64,000 nt of DNA from CAILUG01 sp038125665 (GTDB lineage: Bacteria; Pseudomonadota; Gammaproteobacteria; Pseudomonadales; Pseudohongiellaceae), in NCBI GenBank assembly GCA_038125665.1, contig JAYPEI010000001.1, forward strand, positions 315,283-379,282. The letters run 5' to 3'. A program made the position numbers and the translations under genes. Of the stretch, positions 1 to 8,547 are shown piece after piece (position 1 is the first letter of the stretch; every line of letters begins with the position of its first letter). The notes beneath the pieces were generated by a model. That model made no database searches, had not been told where the DNA came from, and saw only the letters and a list, made by a program, of their open reading frames with translations.

Positions 1-344
1 TTTTCACTTATGCGAGCTGCCTTACCTGACAAGTCACGCAGGTAGTACAACTTAGCTTGACGCACATCACCACGACGCTTAAGAGTGATGCTATCGATTT
101 GACGACTATGTGTTTGGAAGGTCCGTTCTACACCAACACCATGAGAAATCTTTCGTACAGTGAAAGAAGAACCCAAAGCGCGATTACGCTTTCCTATAAC
201 CACACCTTCAAAAGCCTGTAGACGTTCACGATCACCCTCTTTAATACGGACCTGTACCACAACAGTATCTCCAGGGCTGAACTCAGGAACGTCCTGCTTC
301 ATTTGCTCCATCTCGATTTTCTGAATGATCTTATTGGTTTTCAT
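1..344 (-). CDS. rplS: 50S ribosomal protein L19 (3' end cut by window edge)
   Basis: Large-subunit ribosomal protein L19, which lies at the 30S-50S interface. Read on the minus strand from ATG at 344, the product begins MKTNKIIQKIEMEQMKQDVP and continues through the family hallmarks FSPGDTVVVQVRIKEG, VVIGKRNRALGSSFTVRKIS and GVGVERTFQTHS. About 114 codons are present with no stop, so only the last few residues are missing. It is the last gene of the conserved rpsP-rimM-trmD-rplS order, 180 bp downstream of trmD. The identification is by direct recognition of a highly conserved protein and is very secure. Confidence 0.96.
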   Translation of the reverse strand, partial: MKTNKIIQKIEMEQMKQDVPEFSPGDTVVVQVRIKEGDRERLQAFEGVVIGKRNRALGSSFTVRKISHGVGVERTFQTHSRQIDSITLKRRGDVRQAKLYYLRDLSGKAARISE

Positions 345-524
345 TGCTTGCTCCACCGTGGCATTTTATGCCCGTAATAAAATTCAATTAATCTATCTTG
401 CAGTAGCAAAGAATTTTACTCTCAACTTCTGCACTTGCCATGCGTACTGACTTTCAGCACTCACCATGAGTCCTTCTAGTCTATACTATTTCCTTATACT
501 TTCATCTGACCAAGCAGTTCGCTG

Positions 525-1376
525 TCACTTTGGGGCACAGAACTCAGCTTGATAACCTGCTAATAATTCCTTCTCTATTTGCGTTAGCGTCATGGCTTCT
601 AATAGCTCTGGCCGCTTACGCCAAGTTGCTCCCAATCTTTGCTGTAAGCGCCAACGAGCTATACGAGCATGATCCCCTGACAAAAGCACTTCTGGGACTC
701 TCAACCCGGCATACTGTTCTGGACGGGTGTATTGTGGATGATCTAAGAGACCATCTGTGAACGAGTCCTCAACCGCAGACTCAGCGGAGCCCAAAGCACC
801 CGGTAACAATCGCGTCATGGCATCTATCAATACCATTGCGGCTAGTTCACCACCACTGATGACGAAGTCTCCGAGGGAGATTTCTTCATCCACTTCCGTC
901 TCCAAGATTCGCTCATCCACCCCTTCATATCTACCACAAATTAAAATTAGGGATGGTTCTTCAATCAGAGCCTGTACTTTAGCTTGAGTAAGAGGCCTAC
1001 CCTGTGGGCTCAAGTAAATGACTTTTGGATTAACGCTATTTGATTCTTTTACAGGATCAAAGCGAAAAACTTCAGTAACTCCTGAGGCATCTTTATTTAT
1101 TTTTACGTCCAGCCCTTCACGAGCATTTTGGGTAGCAACATTTAACGAATTACGCGCAGCCATGATGGCCGAGGCCAAGGGCTCAGTTTTCATCAACATT
1201 CCTGGTCCGCCCCCATAAGGACGGTCATCAACTGTACGGTGATGATCTTTAGCAAAGTCGCGCGGGTTTATTAACAACAACGAGAGCAATTCTTCGCGAA
1301 ATGCTCTACCACTGACACCATAATCTCTCAATGCAATGAACATTTCGGGGAACAATGTCACAACTGCAATTTGCAT
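525..1376 (-). CDS. trmD: tRNA (guanine-37-N1)-methyltransferase
   Basis: SAM-dependent SPOUT-fold enzyme that makes m1G37 in tRNAs and prevents +1 frameshifting. Visible hallmarks are VDDRPYGGGPGMLM, VIYLSPQGRPL, LICGRYEGVDER, EEISLGDFVISGGEL and LLDHPQYTRP. The open frame extends 11 codons further upstream, but the family start is the ATG at 1376 (MQIAVVTLFPEMF). Unusually, about 56 residues separate GPGMLM from VIYLSPQG, against about 21 in E. coli TrmD. This gives an insertion of roughly 35 residues that is polar and charged. The catalytic knot motifs are intact, so the enzyme should be active. It lies between rimM and rplS, as usual in this operon. Confidence 0.96.
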   Translation of the reverse strand: MQIAVVTLFPEMFIALRDYGVSGRAFREELLSLLLINPRDFAKDHHRTVDDRPYGGGPGMLMKTEPLASAIMAARNSLNVATQNAREGLDVKINKDASGVTEVFRFDPVKESNSVNPKVIYLSPQGRPLTQAKVQALIEEPSLILICGRYEGVDERILETEVDEEISLGDFVISGGELAAMVLIDAMTRLLPGALGSAESAVEDSFTDGLLDHPQYTRPEQYAGLRVPEVLLSGDHARIARWRLQQRLGATWRKRPELLEAMTLTQIEKELLAGYQAEFCAPK

Positions 1377-1427
1377 GTGGTACTGCTCCACCTTTGTCAG
1401 CCGATTCATCCTTCGAGATATTGGTAG

Positions 1428-2099
1428 TTATTCCCAGCTCGAATCCCAATTGACAATCATTTTGCCAACACTAATCTGATCTATCTCATCGCTAGGGGTT
1501 TTTCCAAAACCTGAGGGAGAACCCATTTCAACATCTTCATGGTTATCAGTGTTTTGCTTGATAGCAATCTGAGTTTTCTCAGTTTGAGCTCCGGATACTT
1601 CCAGCTCCACGCTAACCACGACATGACCTTTTATATAGGGAAGCAGACGCTCGTTACGATCTATGCTACCCATACAGGGCTTGACGATGATCACATCGTT
1701 AGCTCCAGTTTCCAAAATGTTATCAATTTTGCCGAAGAATTCGCCTTGCAGGTTATAAACTTCTAAGCCTTCTAGCTGATGCCAGTAGTAACCTTCCTCT
1801 AGAGGTGGCAAACTAGTCTTAGTTAGCCACAAGTCACAACCAGTAAAGCGTTGAGCTAATTCACGGTCGTCGCATCCTTTAATATGCCCCACCAAACCTT
1901 TACCTTGCGGTTTAGCGATATCAATCTCTAGACCAACAATCTCTCCATCGATCACCACAATAAAATTTTGGTAATTGAGGATATTTTCTACAGGTGACGC
2001 AAACGAAGTTAGTTTAACCCAACCTTTCACACCCCAAGGTGCACCAACACGCCCCATTAGGACGTGATTTGCTTGCAACTTAGGCAGCAGCTTTTTCAA
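1428..2099 (-). CDS. rimM: Ribosome maturation factor RimM
   Basis: RimM binds ribosomal protein S19 and assists 30S head maturation. The N-terminal barrel (GRVGAPWGVKGWVKLTSF) and the PRC-barrel (YYWHQLEGLEVY, LETGANDVIIV, ERLLPYIKGHVV) are present. The C-terminus carries an insertion of roughly 40 residues before the usual closing strand (here KMIVNWDSSWE). The insert is polar and acidic, so the protein is longer (223 aa) than the usual 170-185. The start is unclear. The longest frame begins at TTG 2099 and overlaps the end of rpsP. TTG 2078 sits immediately after the rpsP stop. The first ATG (2057) would clip the first barrel strand. No convincing Shine-Dalgarno distinguishes them, and translational coupling to rpsP is likely. 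Confidence 0.93.
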   Translation of the reverse strand: MKKLLPKLQANHVLMGRVGAPWGVKGWVKLTSFASPVENILNYQNFIVVIDGEIVGLEIDIAKPQGKGLVGHIKGCDDRELAQRFTGCDLWLTKTSLPPLEEGYYWHQLEGLEVYNLQGEFFGKIDNILETGANDVIIVKPCMGSIDRNERLLPYIKGHVVVSVELEVSGAQTEKTQIAIKQNTDNHEDVEMGSPSGFGKTPSDEIDQISVGKMIVNWDSSWE

Positions 2100-2331
2100 C
2101 CTGTTTGATCAATGTAGCAACACGCTGACTGGTTTGTGCGCCTTGGCCCTTCCAGTAATTCACGCGATCTATATCAATACGCAGCTTTTCTTCAGAGCCA
2201 CGAGCAGTGGGATTAAAGAAGCCTACGCGCTCGGTAAAGCGACCATTTCGCGCGTTACGTGAATCAGTAACCGTCACGTAGTAGTAGGGGTTCTTCTTGC
2301 TGCCACCGCGAGCCAGACGAATAGTTACCAT
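2080..2331 (-). CDS. rpsP: 30S ribosomal protein S16
   Basis: Small-subunit protein S16, 83 aa, the usual length. The ATG at 2331 opens MVTIRLARGGSKKNPYYYV, followed by the family motifs DSRNARNGRFTERVGFFNP and DRVNYWKGQGAQTSQRV. It is the first gene of the rpsP-rimM-trmD-rplS operon on the minus strand. The 134 bp between it and the ffh stop (2466) should carry the operon promoter, although I could not pick an unambiguous -35/-10 pair there. The 3' end overlaps or abuts the start of rimM. Confidence 0.97.
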   Translation of the reverse strand: MVTIRLARGGSKKNPYYYVTVTDSRNARNGRFTERVGFFNPTARGSEEKLRIDIDRVNYWKGQGAQTSQRVATLIKQVEKAAA

Positions 2332-2465
2332 AACCTTTTGTTTCCACTAGAAAATTTAACCAGTCTTTCCGCTCTACAAGCCTAATCAGTTCAAGCATGG
2401 CGAAAAAGGCGGCTATTCTAAGGGAAAATCAGTCGCTTGGGAACAGTCTAATCTCTGAAATCTAT

Positions 2466-3866
2466 TTAAAAGCCAGGAAAGCGTCCACCGGGCATGCCAC
2501 CCCCCATGCCGCCAAAACCCCCAGGGGGCAACTTACCTCCAAATGCGCTCAGTAGTTTGCTCATGCCACCACCTTTCATCTTTTTCATCATCTTCTGCAT
2601 GTCTTTGTGCTGTTTTATGAGACGATTCAGGTCTTGCAATGTGGTACCGCTCCCTTGTGTGATTCGGCGTTTACGGGAACCATTCAGAAGATCAGGGTTG
2701 GCACGCTCTTTAGGTGTCATCGAATTTATAATGGCTTCCATCTGCTTAAAATTCTTATTACCTGCAGTCTCCAATGCTCCCTTAGGAAGATTAGCCATAC
2801 CCGGCATTTTATCCAGCATATTGGCAATTCCGCCCATATTACGCATCTGTTCCAACTGCTCTTTAAAATCTTGCAGATCAAATCTATCGCCCTTTTTTAT
2901 CTTAGTGGCCAGCTTTTCTGCTTTAGCTTTGTCTACTTTACGCTCGACATCCTCTATGAGAGAGAGGACATCTCCCAGGCCGAGTATCCGTGAAGCAACA
3001 CGATCTGGATAAAATGGCTCAAGTTCTTCAACTTTTTCTCCAATCCCCATAAACTTGATAGGCTTACCTGTTATCTGCCTAACTGATAAAGCTGCCCCAC
3101 CCCTCGCATCACCGTCAGTTTTAGTCAAAATTACCCCAGTGAGCGGTAATGCTTCATTAAACATCTTAGAGGTATTGGCCGCATCCTGCCCGGTCATAGC
3201 ATCGACAACAAATAGCGTTTCGGTCGGTTTTAGCTCGGTATGAAGCGCCTGAATTTCCGCCATCATCTCATTATCTATAGCTAAACGACCTGCTGTATCG
3301 ACAAAAAGCACATCAACAAAGCGCTTTTTAGCCTCTGCCAGAGCAGCTCGAGCTATTTCGAGAGGAGTCTGCTCGATACTGCTGGGAAAAAAATCTACTG
3401 AGATGTCCGATGCCAGCGTCTCCAACTGCTTGATAGCCGCTGGACGATAGACGTCAGCACTGACCACCAAACATTTTTTTTGTTGATTTTGCTTTAACCA
3501 ATAGGCCAACTTGGCAACAGTTGTAGTCTTACCAGCTCCTTGCAAGCCTGCCATAAGGATTACTGCAGGCGGCACCGCCTTCAAATCAAGAATTGCGTTA
3601 GTTTCCCCCATCAAGGACTGCAACTCGCTCTGAACTATTTTCAGAAAAGTCTGTCCAGGGGAGAGTGCAGCACTGACTTCCTTACCGATTGCACGAGCGC
3701 GCACTCGCTCAATAAATTCTTTAACAACACTCAGGGCTACGTCTGCCTCAAGTAGGGCTTTACGAACATCTCGAAGACTCTCCTGAATATTCTCATCAGT
3801 AAGCTTAGCTTTACCTGTGATGTTTCGCAGGCTCTGACTGAGACGTTCGGTTAGCGATTCAAACAT
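2466..3866 (-). CDS. ffh: Signal recognition particle protein Ffh (SRP54)
   Basis: GTPase of the signal recognition particle; it binds 4.5S RNA and hydrophobic signal sequences and docks on FtsY at the membrane. The order is the N-domain four-helix bundle, the G-domain with GLQGAGKTTTVAKLA (P-loop), DTAGRL and TKTDGDARGG, and then the M-domain with RITQGSGT and a methionine/glycine-rich tail (MQKMMKKMKGGGM then GGFGGMGGGMPGGRFPGF). The start at ATG 3866 (MFESLTERLSQSL) matches the E. coli protein. An upstream in-frame extension to 3902 is not family-like. The length of 466 aa is normal. It diverges from the YpjD-like gene across a 92-bp gap. Confidence 0.97.
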   Translation of the reverse strand: MFESLTERLSQSLRNITGKAKLTDENIQESLRDVRKALLEADVALSVVKEFIERVRARAIGKEVSAALSPGQTFLKIVQSELQSLMGETNAILDLKAVPPAVILMAGLQGAGKTTTVAKLAYWLKQNQQKKCLVVSADVYRPAAIKQLETLASDISVDFFPSSIEQTPLEIARAALAEAKKRFVDVLFVDTAGRLAIDNEMMAEIQALHTELKPTETLFVVDAMTGQDAANTSKMFNEALPLTGVILTKTDGDARGGAALSVRQITGKPIKFMGIGEKVEELEPFYPDRVASRILGLGDVLSLIEDVERKVDKAKAEKLATKIKKGDRFDLQDFKEQLEQMRNMGGIANMLDKMPGMANLPKGALETAGNKNFKQMEAIINSMTPKERANPDLLNGSRKRRITQGSGTTLQDLNRLIKQHKDMQKMMKKMKGGGMSKLLSAFGGKLPPGGFGGMGGGMPGGRFPGF

Positions 3867-3958
3867 AGATTTATTCTCTCTGACTGCCTTCAGGGGTATC
3901 ATTTACAAAGTACTGATTCTACCTAAGTGTAGGCATGTCTACAAAGGTATGAGAAACT

Positions 3959-4786
3959 ATGCTAATGAACATTCAGTTTCTAGGCCCACTTGGGGCTCTT
4001 CTTTATTTAGCATGTACCTGGCTCTGTATACGCCAGATTATGCCAGGTGCTACCACTGAAACTTCTGAAGGGTTATTAAAGAACCCGGCGAAAGTCTTAC
4101 TGTCAATGGCTTTGGTGCTTCACTCATTAGCAGCAATAACTCTAATTAACACCGAAAATGGCTATGACTTTAGTTTCTTCCATGTTGCTGTTATCTTCAG
4201 TTGGGTCATGGTAACTGTGCTTGCCATTGGGTGTATGAAACGTCCTTTATCTAATCTCTTTCTATTTGTGCTTCCGATAGCAGCCATCAGCTTGTTAACA
4301 CCCTCTCTTTCTACGACAGTTACTCGAAATACTGACCAAATCTCCACAGGAGTTGCGTTACATATTTTGTTCAGCCTGGTAGCCTTTAGCTTGCAGACGC
4401 TTGCTGCTATCCAAGCTGTATTAGTATTGCATCTGATGCGCAATCTCAAAAAGCATCATTTCAATGAATCGTTAAGACACTTACCCCCTCTACAAAGTAT
4501 GGAACATTTCATGTTCGAAATCATTTTTTGGGGGCTCTTATTCTTATTACTTGCTATTGTTAGTGGTTTTGTTTTTATGGAGGACATGTTTGCCCAACAT
4601 CTAGCACACAAAACAATCTTGTCTATATCTTCTGCGCTATTTTTTTCACTACTGTTGCTAGGGCGTAAATTTTGGGGCTGGAGAGGAAGAAAAGCTCAGC
4701 GCTGGGTTTGGTCAGCCTATAGTTTCTTAATTTTAGCCTATTTTGGCTCTAAATTTGTGCTAGAAATTCTCTTAAACCGCTTCTAA
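3959..4786 (+). CDS. ypjD: YpjD-like inner-membrane protein (cytochrome c assembly CcsA/HemX family)
   Basis: 275-aa polytopic membrane protein with about eight hydrophobic segments. It resembles E. coli YpjD and the CcsA/HemX family, which handles haem or cytochrome c assembly. The exact role of the YpjD branch is not settled. The C-terminal motif LGRKFWGWRGRKAQRWVW followed by a last membrane segment is characteristic. The position between ffh (divergent) and a CNNM-type gene 12 bp downstream is the conserved gammaproteobacterial order and supports the call more than the sequence alone does. The start could be ATG 3959 or the ATG two codons later. Confidence 0.88.
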   Translation: MLMNIQFLGPLGALLYLACTWLCIRQIMPGATTETSEGLLKNPAKVLLSMALVLHSLAAITLINTENGYDFSFFHVAVIFSWVMVTVLAIGCMKRPLSNLFLFVLPIAAISLLTPSLSTTVTRNTDQISTGVALHILFSLVAFSLQTLAAIQAVLVLHLMRNLKKHHFNESLRHLPPLQSMEHFMFEIIFWGLLFLLLAIVSGFVFMEDMFAQHLAHKTILSISSALFFSLLLLGRKFWGWRGRKAQRWVWSAYSFLILAYFGSKFVLEILLNRF

Positions 4787-4798
4787 TCAGGATCTCTC

Positions 4799-6115
4799 TT
4801 GAATACGATATCCACAGAAACTCTCTTTTTAATCTTAATTATCTTGCTGTTCATTTCCGCTTATTTTTCTAGCTCTGAAACAGCTTTGATGTCCTTAAAT
4901 CGTTATCGTCTACGTCACCTCGTTAAGCAAAAACACCGAGGAGCTTTGCGCGCTGCAGAACTATTGCACAATCCTGAGCGTCTCATTGGTGTCATTCTTA
5001 TCGGTAACAACTTTGTCAATATTTTGGCTTCTTCGATTGCCACTATTATCGCTATTCGTCTTGCAGGTGATGCAGGCGTAATAGTGGCAACAGTGTTATT
5101 AACGATAGCAATCCTGATCTTTTCGGAAGTCACGCCAAAAACGATTGCAGCTTTGTATCCCGAACAAATTGCCTTTCCCTCTGCTCGCATACTGCATTAT
5201 TTACTCATTTTGTTGCGTCCTTTAGTCAACCTGGTGAGTGCAATTTCACGGAACTTATTAGGTTTACTCGGCATCAGTACAGAAGGAAATGGGGATATAC
5301 ACCTAAGCACTGAGGAGCTCCGCACTGTAGTGGACGAAGCTTCCCCAAAAATTCCAAAGCAACGGCAACATATGCTGCTCAATGTACTAGACCTAGAAAA
5401 AGTTACAGTAAACGACATTATGATTCCCCGCTCTGAGGTGACCGGTATAGACCTCGAAGATGACATGCGCGATATCCTCGACACACTTAACAATGCTGTT
5501 CATACTCGCCTACCAGTATATAAGGGTGATGTTAACCAGATAGTTGGAATCCTACATATTCGAAATGCCACACGTGTTTTGCTAGATGATGAACCCAACA
5601 AAGCCATGCTTGTGCAGGAAACTAGAGAACCATATTTCGTCCCCGAAAGCACCCCTCTTACCACACAACTACTGGAGTTTCAGAAACAGAAGAGGCGTAT
5701 TGCCTTAGTGGTAGATGAATACGGTGATGTCAAAGGTCTCATTACCCTTGATGATATTTTGGAGGAAATCGTGGGTAGTTTTACAACCAACGTTTCCGAA
5801 GAAACAGCTGAGATACATCCTCAAGAGGATGGGACATATCTCATCGATGGCGGTGCTCACATTCGAGACATCAACCGTACATTAAACTGGAATTTGTCCA
5901 CGGATGGACCGAAAACCTTAAGCGGCTTGTTGACAGAAGAATTAGAGTTAATTCCTGACTCTTCACTAAGCCTGATAATTGCGGATGCTTATTACGCTGA
6001 AATTTTAAGCATGCAAGACAACCTTATCAAAACCGTAAAAATGTGGCCTAAAGTAATTCAACAAGAAGTTAACCAAGAAGTAAGTGATGAAGCACAGGCT
6101 GCCCTTAGTGACTAA
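4799..6115 (+). CDS. yfjD: CNNM/CorB-family transporter (DUF21-CBS-CorC_HlyC)
   Basis: 438-aa inner-membrane protein of the CNNM/CorB family, which is linked to Mg2+/Co2+ transport and efflux. Residues about 1-150 form a DUF21 membrane domain with the signature SSSETALMSLNRYRLRHL near residue 25. A CBS pair follows (IMIPRSEVTGIDLE; VVDEYGDVKGLITLDDILEEIVG), and then a CorC_HlyC domain (DGTYLIDGGAHIRDINR). It begins at TTG 4799. The next in-frame ATG lies inside the DUF21 signature and would remove the first membrane helix, so the TTG is well supported, with CAGGA a few bases upstream. It is probably co-transcribed with the preceding ypjD-like gene. Confidence 0.93.
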   Translation: MNTISTETLFLILIILLFISAYFSSSETALMSLNRYRLRHLVKQKHRGALRAAELLHNPERLIGVILIGNNFVNILASSIATIIAIRLAGDAGVIVATVLLTIAILIFSEVTPKTIAALYPEQIAFPSARILHYLLILLRPLVNLVSAISRNLLGLLGISTEGNGDIHLSTEELRTVVDEASPKIPKQRQHMLLNVLDLEKVTVNDIMIPRSEVTGIDLEDDMRDILDTLNNAVHTRLPVYKGDVNQIVGILHIRNATRVLLDDEPNKAMLVQETREPYFVPESTPLTTQLLEFQKQKRRIALVVDEYGDVKGLITLDDILEEIVGSFTTNVSEETAEIHPQEDGTYLIDGGAHIRDINRTLNWNLSTDGPKTLSGLLTEELELIPDSSLSLIIADAYYAEILSMQDNLIKTVKMWPKVIQQEVNQEVSDEAQAALSD

Positions 6116-6190
6116 TCATTCATAATCTAGTCATTACTGTAACTTGGCTTTTTTTATCAATCGCTAAAAAATTCGAGATCTAACAAGTTC

Positions 6191-6778
6191 ATGATGAAAT
6201 TCTGTAGCTACTGCGGGGGCTCACTAGCGAATAAAGTACCTTACGGGGATGACCGTCTCCGAGCAATCTGCTCAAACTGCTCAGAAGTACACTATGAAAA
6301 CCCTAAAATTATTGTCTGCGCATTATCTGTCTGGGAGGACAAGGTGCTGCTATGTAAACGTGCAATAGAACCTCAACTTGGTCTTTGGACACTTCCTGGC
6401 GGCTTCATGGAGCTCAACGAAACTATGCAACAAGCTGCTGCCAGAGAAACCTGGGAGGAAGCCGGTACCCAGATAAAGGTGGGAGAATTATTTAGCGCTT
6501 TTAATGTATTAAGCTATGAACAAGTACATTTATTCTTTCTTGCCACCATGAAAAGCTCTCATTACTTAGCTGGTCCAGAAAGCTTGGAGGTTTGTTTGGT
6601 TGGAGAAGAACAAATACCCTGGGATCAAATTGCTTTTCCGGCAGTGGCTGTGACTTTACAGGAGTTTTTCAAAGCCAGAACTACTGGGAATTACCAAGTA
6701 CGACTTGCTGATATCACTCGTGGATTAGACAATACTCCTAACATTTGTAGCCATAACTTTACTCATGACTATTTCTGA
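6191..6778 (+). CDS. Nudix hydrolase with N-terminal zinc ribbon
   Basis: 195-aa Nudix hydrolase. The N-terminus has a four-cysteine ribbon (CSYC at residues 5-8, CSNC near 27-30), followed by the Nudix fold. The Nudix box is GGFMELNETMQQAAARETWEEAG, which fits GX5EX7REUXEEXGU. The ribbon plus Nudix layout resembles NudC-like ADP-ribose/NADH pyrophosphatases, but the NudC specificity region is not evident, so the substrate is unknown. The stop codon overlaps the start of fdhD by 14 bp, so the two genes are translationally coupled. The pairing with fdhD and formate dehydrogenase could suggest nucleotide housekeeping around NADH, which is inference only. Confidence 0.9.
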   Translation: MMKFCSYCGGSLANKVPYGDDRLRAICSNCSEVHYENPKIIVCALSVWEDKVLLCKRAIEPQLGLWTLPGGFMELNETMQQAAARETWEEAGTQIKVGELFSAFNVLSYEQVHLFFLATMKSSHYLAGPESLEVCLVGEEQIPWDQIAFPAVAVTLQEFFKARTTGNYQVRLADITRGLDNTPNICSHNFTHDYF

Positions 6779-7598
6779 CCCTGGACTCCAAAAACGCCTC
6801 ATTTGGCGCCTGCAACCAAATCAAGAGACTCCAGTGCAAGATGTCCTGATTGTAGAGGAGCCCCTAGAGATTCGCCTCTGTTATACGGATCCCAAATCGG
6901 GAAGAGTGCATAAAACAGTGGCTATTACCATGCGCACACCAGGTGAAGATGAGGCCCTAGCTATAGGCTTTTTATTCAGCGAAGGTATCCTCAGTTCCAT
7001 TAATGAAGTAACGAGTATCGATACACGCAAAAATAATGTAATACGCGTAGAACTATCACCAACAGCCTCGGTAGATACTTTGCGTCTAGAAAGGAATTTT
7101 TATGTTACATCGTCATGCGGGCTTTGTGGAAAGGCATCCCTGGAGGCTTTGAGCACATCGGGATACGATCCTGTCACCACAGATAATTTCTCATTAACTC
7201 AATCCCAACTACTAACACTGGGGGATCAACTTCGAAACTCTCAACCTCGTTTTCAAGCCACTGGTGGGAATCATGGTGTCGCTTTGCTAGATCGAATGGG
7301 TACTATTATCGCCACATGTGAAGATGTAGGCAGACACAATGCAATGGACAAACTCATCGGAAAACAGCTTAAAGCGAACAACATCCCTCTGAGAGACTTT
7401 GGTATTTTACTAAGTGGACGTGCTAGTTATGAGCTACTGCAAAAAGCCCTTAGTTGTGGCTGTCCAATGATTATTGCAGTTGGCGCTCCCTCATCTCTGG
7501 CTGTAGAACTTGCCGAGGAGTTCAATCTCACGCTAGTAGGCTTTCTTGGGTCTCAAGGTTGCAACATCTATTCTGGATCTCATCGAATCACCCAGTAA
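6765..7598 (+). CDS. fdhD: Formate dehydrogenase accessory sulfurtransferase FdhD
   Basis: FdhD carries sulfur from IscS to the Mo-bisPGD cofactor and is required for active formate dehydrogenases. The essential cysteine pair is present in SSCGLCGKAS near residue 120. Family motifs VAITMRTPGEDEALAIGFLFSEGI, GGNHGVALLD, CEDVGRHNAMDKLIG and LSGRASYELLQKA are all visible. The 277-aa length is typical. It overlaps the Nudix gene by 14 bp and lies 433 bp upstream of fdsGBA on the same strand, which matches its role in maturing FdsA and perhaps the second Mo enzyme at 28828-30900. Confidence 0.96.
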   Translation: MTISDPGLQKRLIWRLQPNQETPVQDVLIVEEPLEIRLCYTDPKSGRVHKTVAITMRTPGEDEALAIGFLFSEGILSSINEVTSIDTRKNNVIRVELSPTASVDTLRLERNFYVTSSCGLCGKASLEALSTSGYDPVTTDNFSLTQSQLLTLGDQLRNSQPRFQATGGNHGVALLDRMGTIIATCEDVGRHNAMDKLIGKQLKANNIPLRDFGILLSGRASYELLQKALSCGCPMIIAVGAPSSLAVELAEEFNLTLVGFLGSQGCNIYSGSHRITQ

Positions 7599-8031
7599 GT
7601 CTTACAAATAACCATAGATTCAATAGTGATATTTCCTAGAAAATTTAAGTTAACTTATTAATAGTATTATATATTTTTTGAAAAATACCAATTCCCAGAA
7701 TAATCCTATTATTGAATCTTTAACTATTTTGGGAATAACTGCTGACATGATAAAATACACACAAAACGGTCTGATAGTGAGTAATGAAATCTAGCTCAGC
7801 AATAAACCCAATGGATTTTTGGCTTACTCCCTTTTTAACGATTAGTTAATTATTACAAGCACTTTTATCATAGTTTAACTCTTGGTTAGACTTGGGTGGA
7901 AAGTGATGGGCTAATACTATTTGTGGAACTTCATCAAAAAGTTCTACGGAAAATCTCCCGTCGCATGCTATGCCCATAGTATTTGTTGCTGAGTAGGGCC
8001 GAAAGTTTCTTTTTTTAAATGGCAGTATCTC
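7599..8031 (+). other. Intergenic leader region upstream of fdsG
   Basis: 433 bp without a convincing gene on either strand. The first part is strongly AT-rich. The last ~170 bp before fdsG are less so, with an inverted hexamer pair ATGGGC/GCCCAT that might form a long-range stem. I looked for a Moco riboswitch and for a sigma-54 -24/-12 element and could not make either fit. The region probably carries the fds promoter and a long 5' leader. Confidence 0.5.
7729..7756 (+). promoter_or_regulatory. Possible sigma-70 promoter for fdsGBA
   Basis: TTGGGA at 7729-7734 and TAAAAT at 7751-7756 are separated by 16 bp and lie about 275 bp upstream of the fdsG start. This is the best-looking pair in the AT-rich leader, but in such AT-rich DNA chance matches are common. 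Confidence 0.3.
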
Positions 8032-8544
8032 ATGACTGATTCAACTATCTTAGGAAATGCACCGAAACTTCAGGATTTCTCACTGGAGGCCGCCACGCAG
8101 CTAGTGCAAGAGTTTAAAGGTAAACCAGGCTCCTTAATTGAGGCTCTTCATGCTCTTCAGAGAACCTTTGGCTATCTTGACGAAACCACTTTTTCAATGC
8201 TTGGAAAAGTCTTCAACTTAAGCCGAGCTGAGGTACACGGAGTAGCTAGCTTCTATCATGATTTTCGTCGTGATAAGCCGGGCAAATACATCATCAAAAT
8301 TTGCCAAGCAGAAGCTTGCCAGGCGATGGGTTCAGAAGCCCTAACATTAGCGGCAAAATCTAGTTTAGGTTGCGACTTTCGTGGTACCAGCTCCAATGGA
8401 AAGTTCACTTTAGAAAAAGTTTACTGTCTGGGTAACTGTGCCTGTGCACCCAATGTGCTGGTAGGTAACCGTACATATGCAAGAATGAATTCTGATAAAT
8501 TTAACCGATTAGTTGAGACATTGACTAGCAATGGGGGTCATTAA
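8032..8544 (+). CDS. fdsG: NAD-dependent formate dehydrogenase gamma subunit (NuoE-like)
   Basis: 170-aa NuoE-family protein carrying one [2Fe-2S] cluster with thioredoxin-like fold. Ligands are visible as CQAEAC (C-x4-C) and CLGNC (C-x3-C). The N-terminal helical part contains the HALQRTFGYL and EVHGVASFYHDF motifs typical of FdsG/NuoE. In soluble formate dehydrogenases it is an electron-transfer subunit next to the NADH-forming FdsB. It is the first gene of fdsG-fdsB-fdsA, 3 bp ahead of fdsB. The three-gene context distinguishes it from a complex I nuoE. Confidence 0.94.
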   Translation: MTDSTILGNAPKLQDFSLEAATQLVQEFKGKPGSLIEALHALQRTFGYLDETTFSMLGKVFNLSRAEVHGVASFYHDFRRDKPGKYIIKICQAEACQAMGSEALTLAAKSSLGCDFRGTSSNGKFTLEKVYCLGNCACAPNVLVGNRTYARMNSDKFNRLVETLTSNGGH

Positions 8545-8547
8545 TCC

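Noticed and set aside
361..373. Small GGCAT/ATGCC hairpin upstream of rplS
   Set aside because: The stem is only 5 bp with a short loop, and I cannot relate it to a known ribosomal leader.
2494..3012. Long open frame antisense to ffh
   Set aside because: Its composition mirrors the glycine- and methionine-rich tail of Ffh (proline-rich on the other strand). There is no family signature and no ribosome site.
7599..8031. Moco riboswitch or sigma-54 promoter in the fds leader
   Set aside because: I could not fit the Moco aptamer layout or a GG-N10-GC -24/-12 element, and only an isolated ATGGGC/GCCCAT pair is visible.
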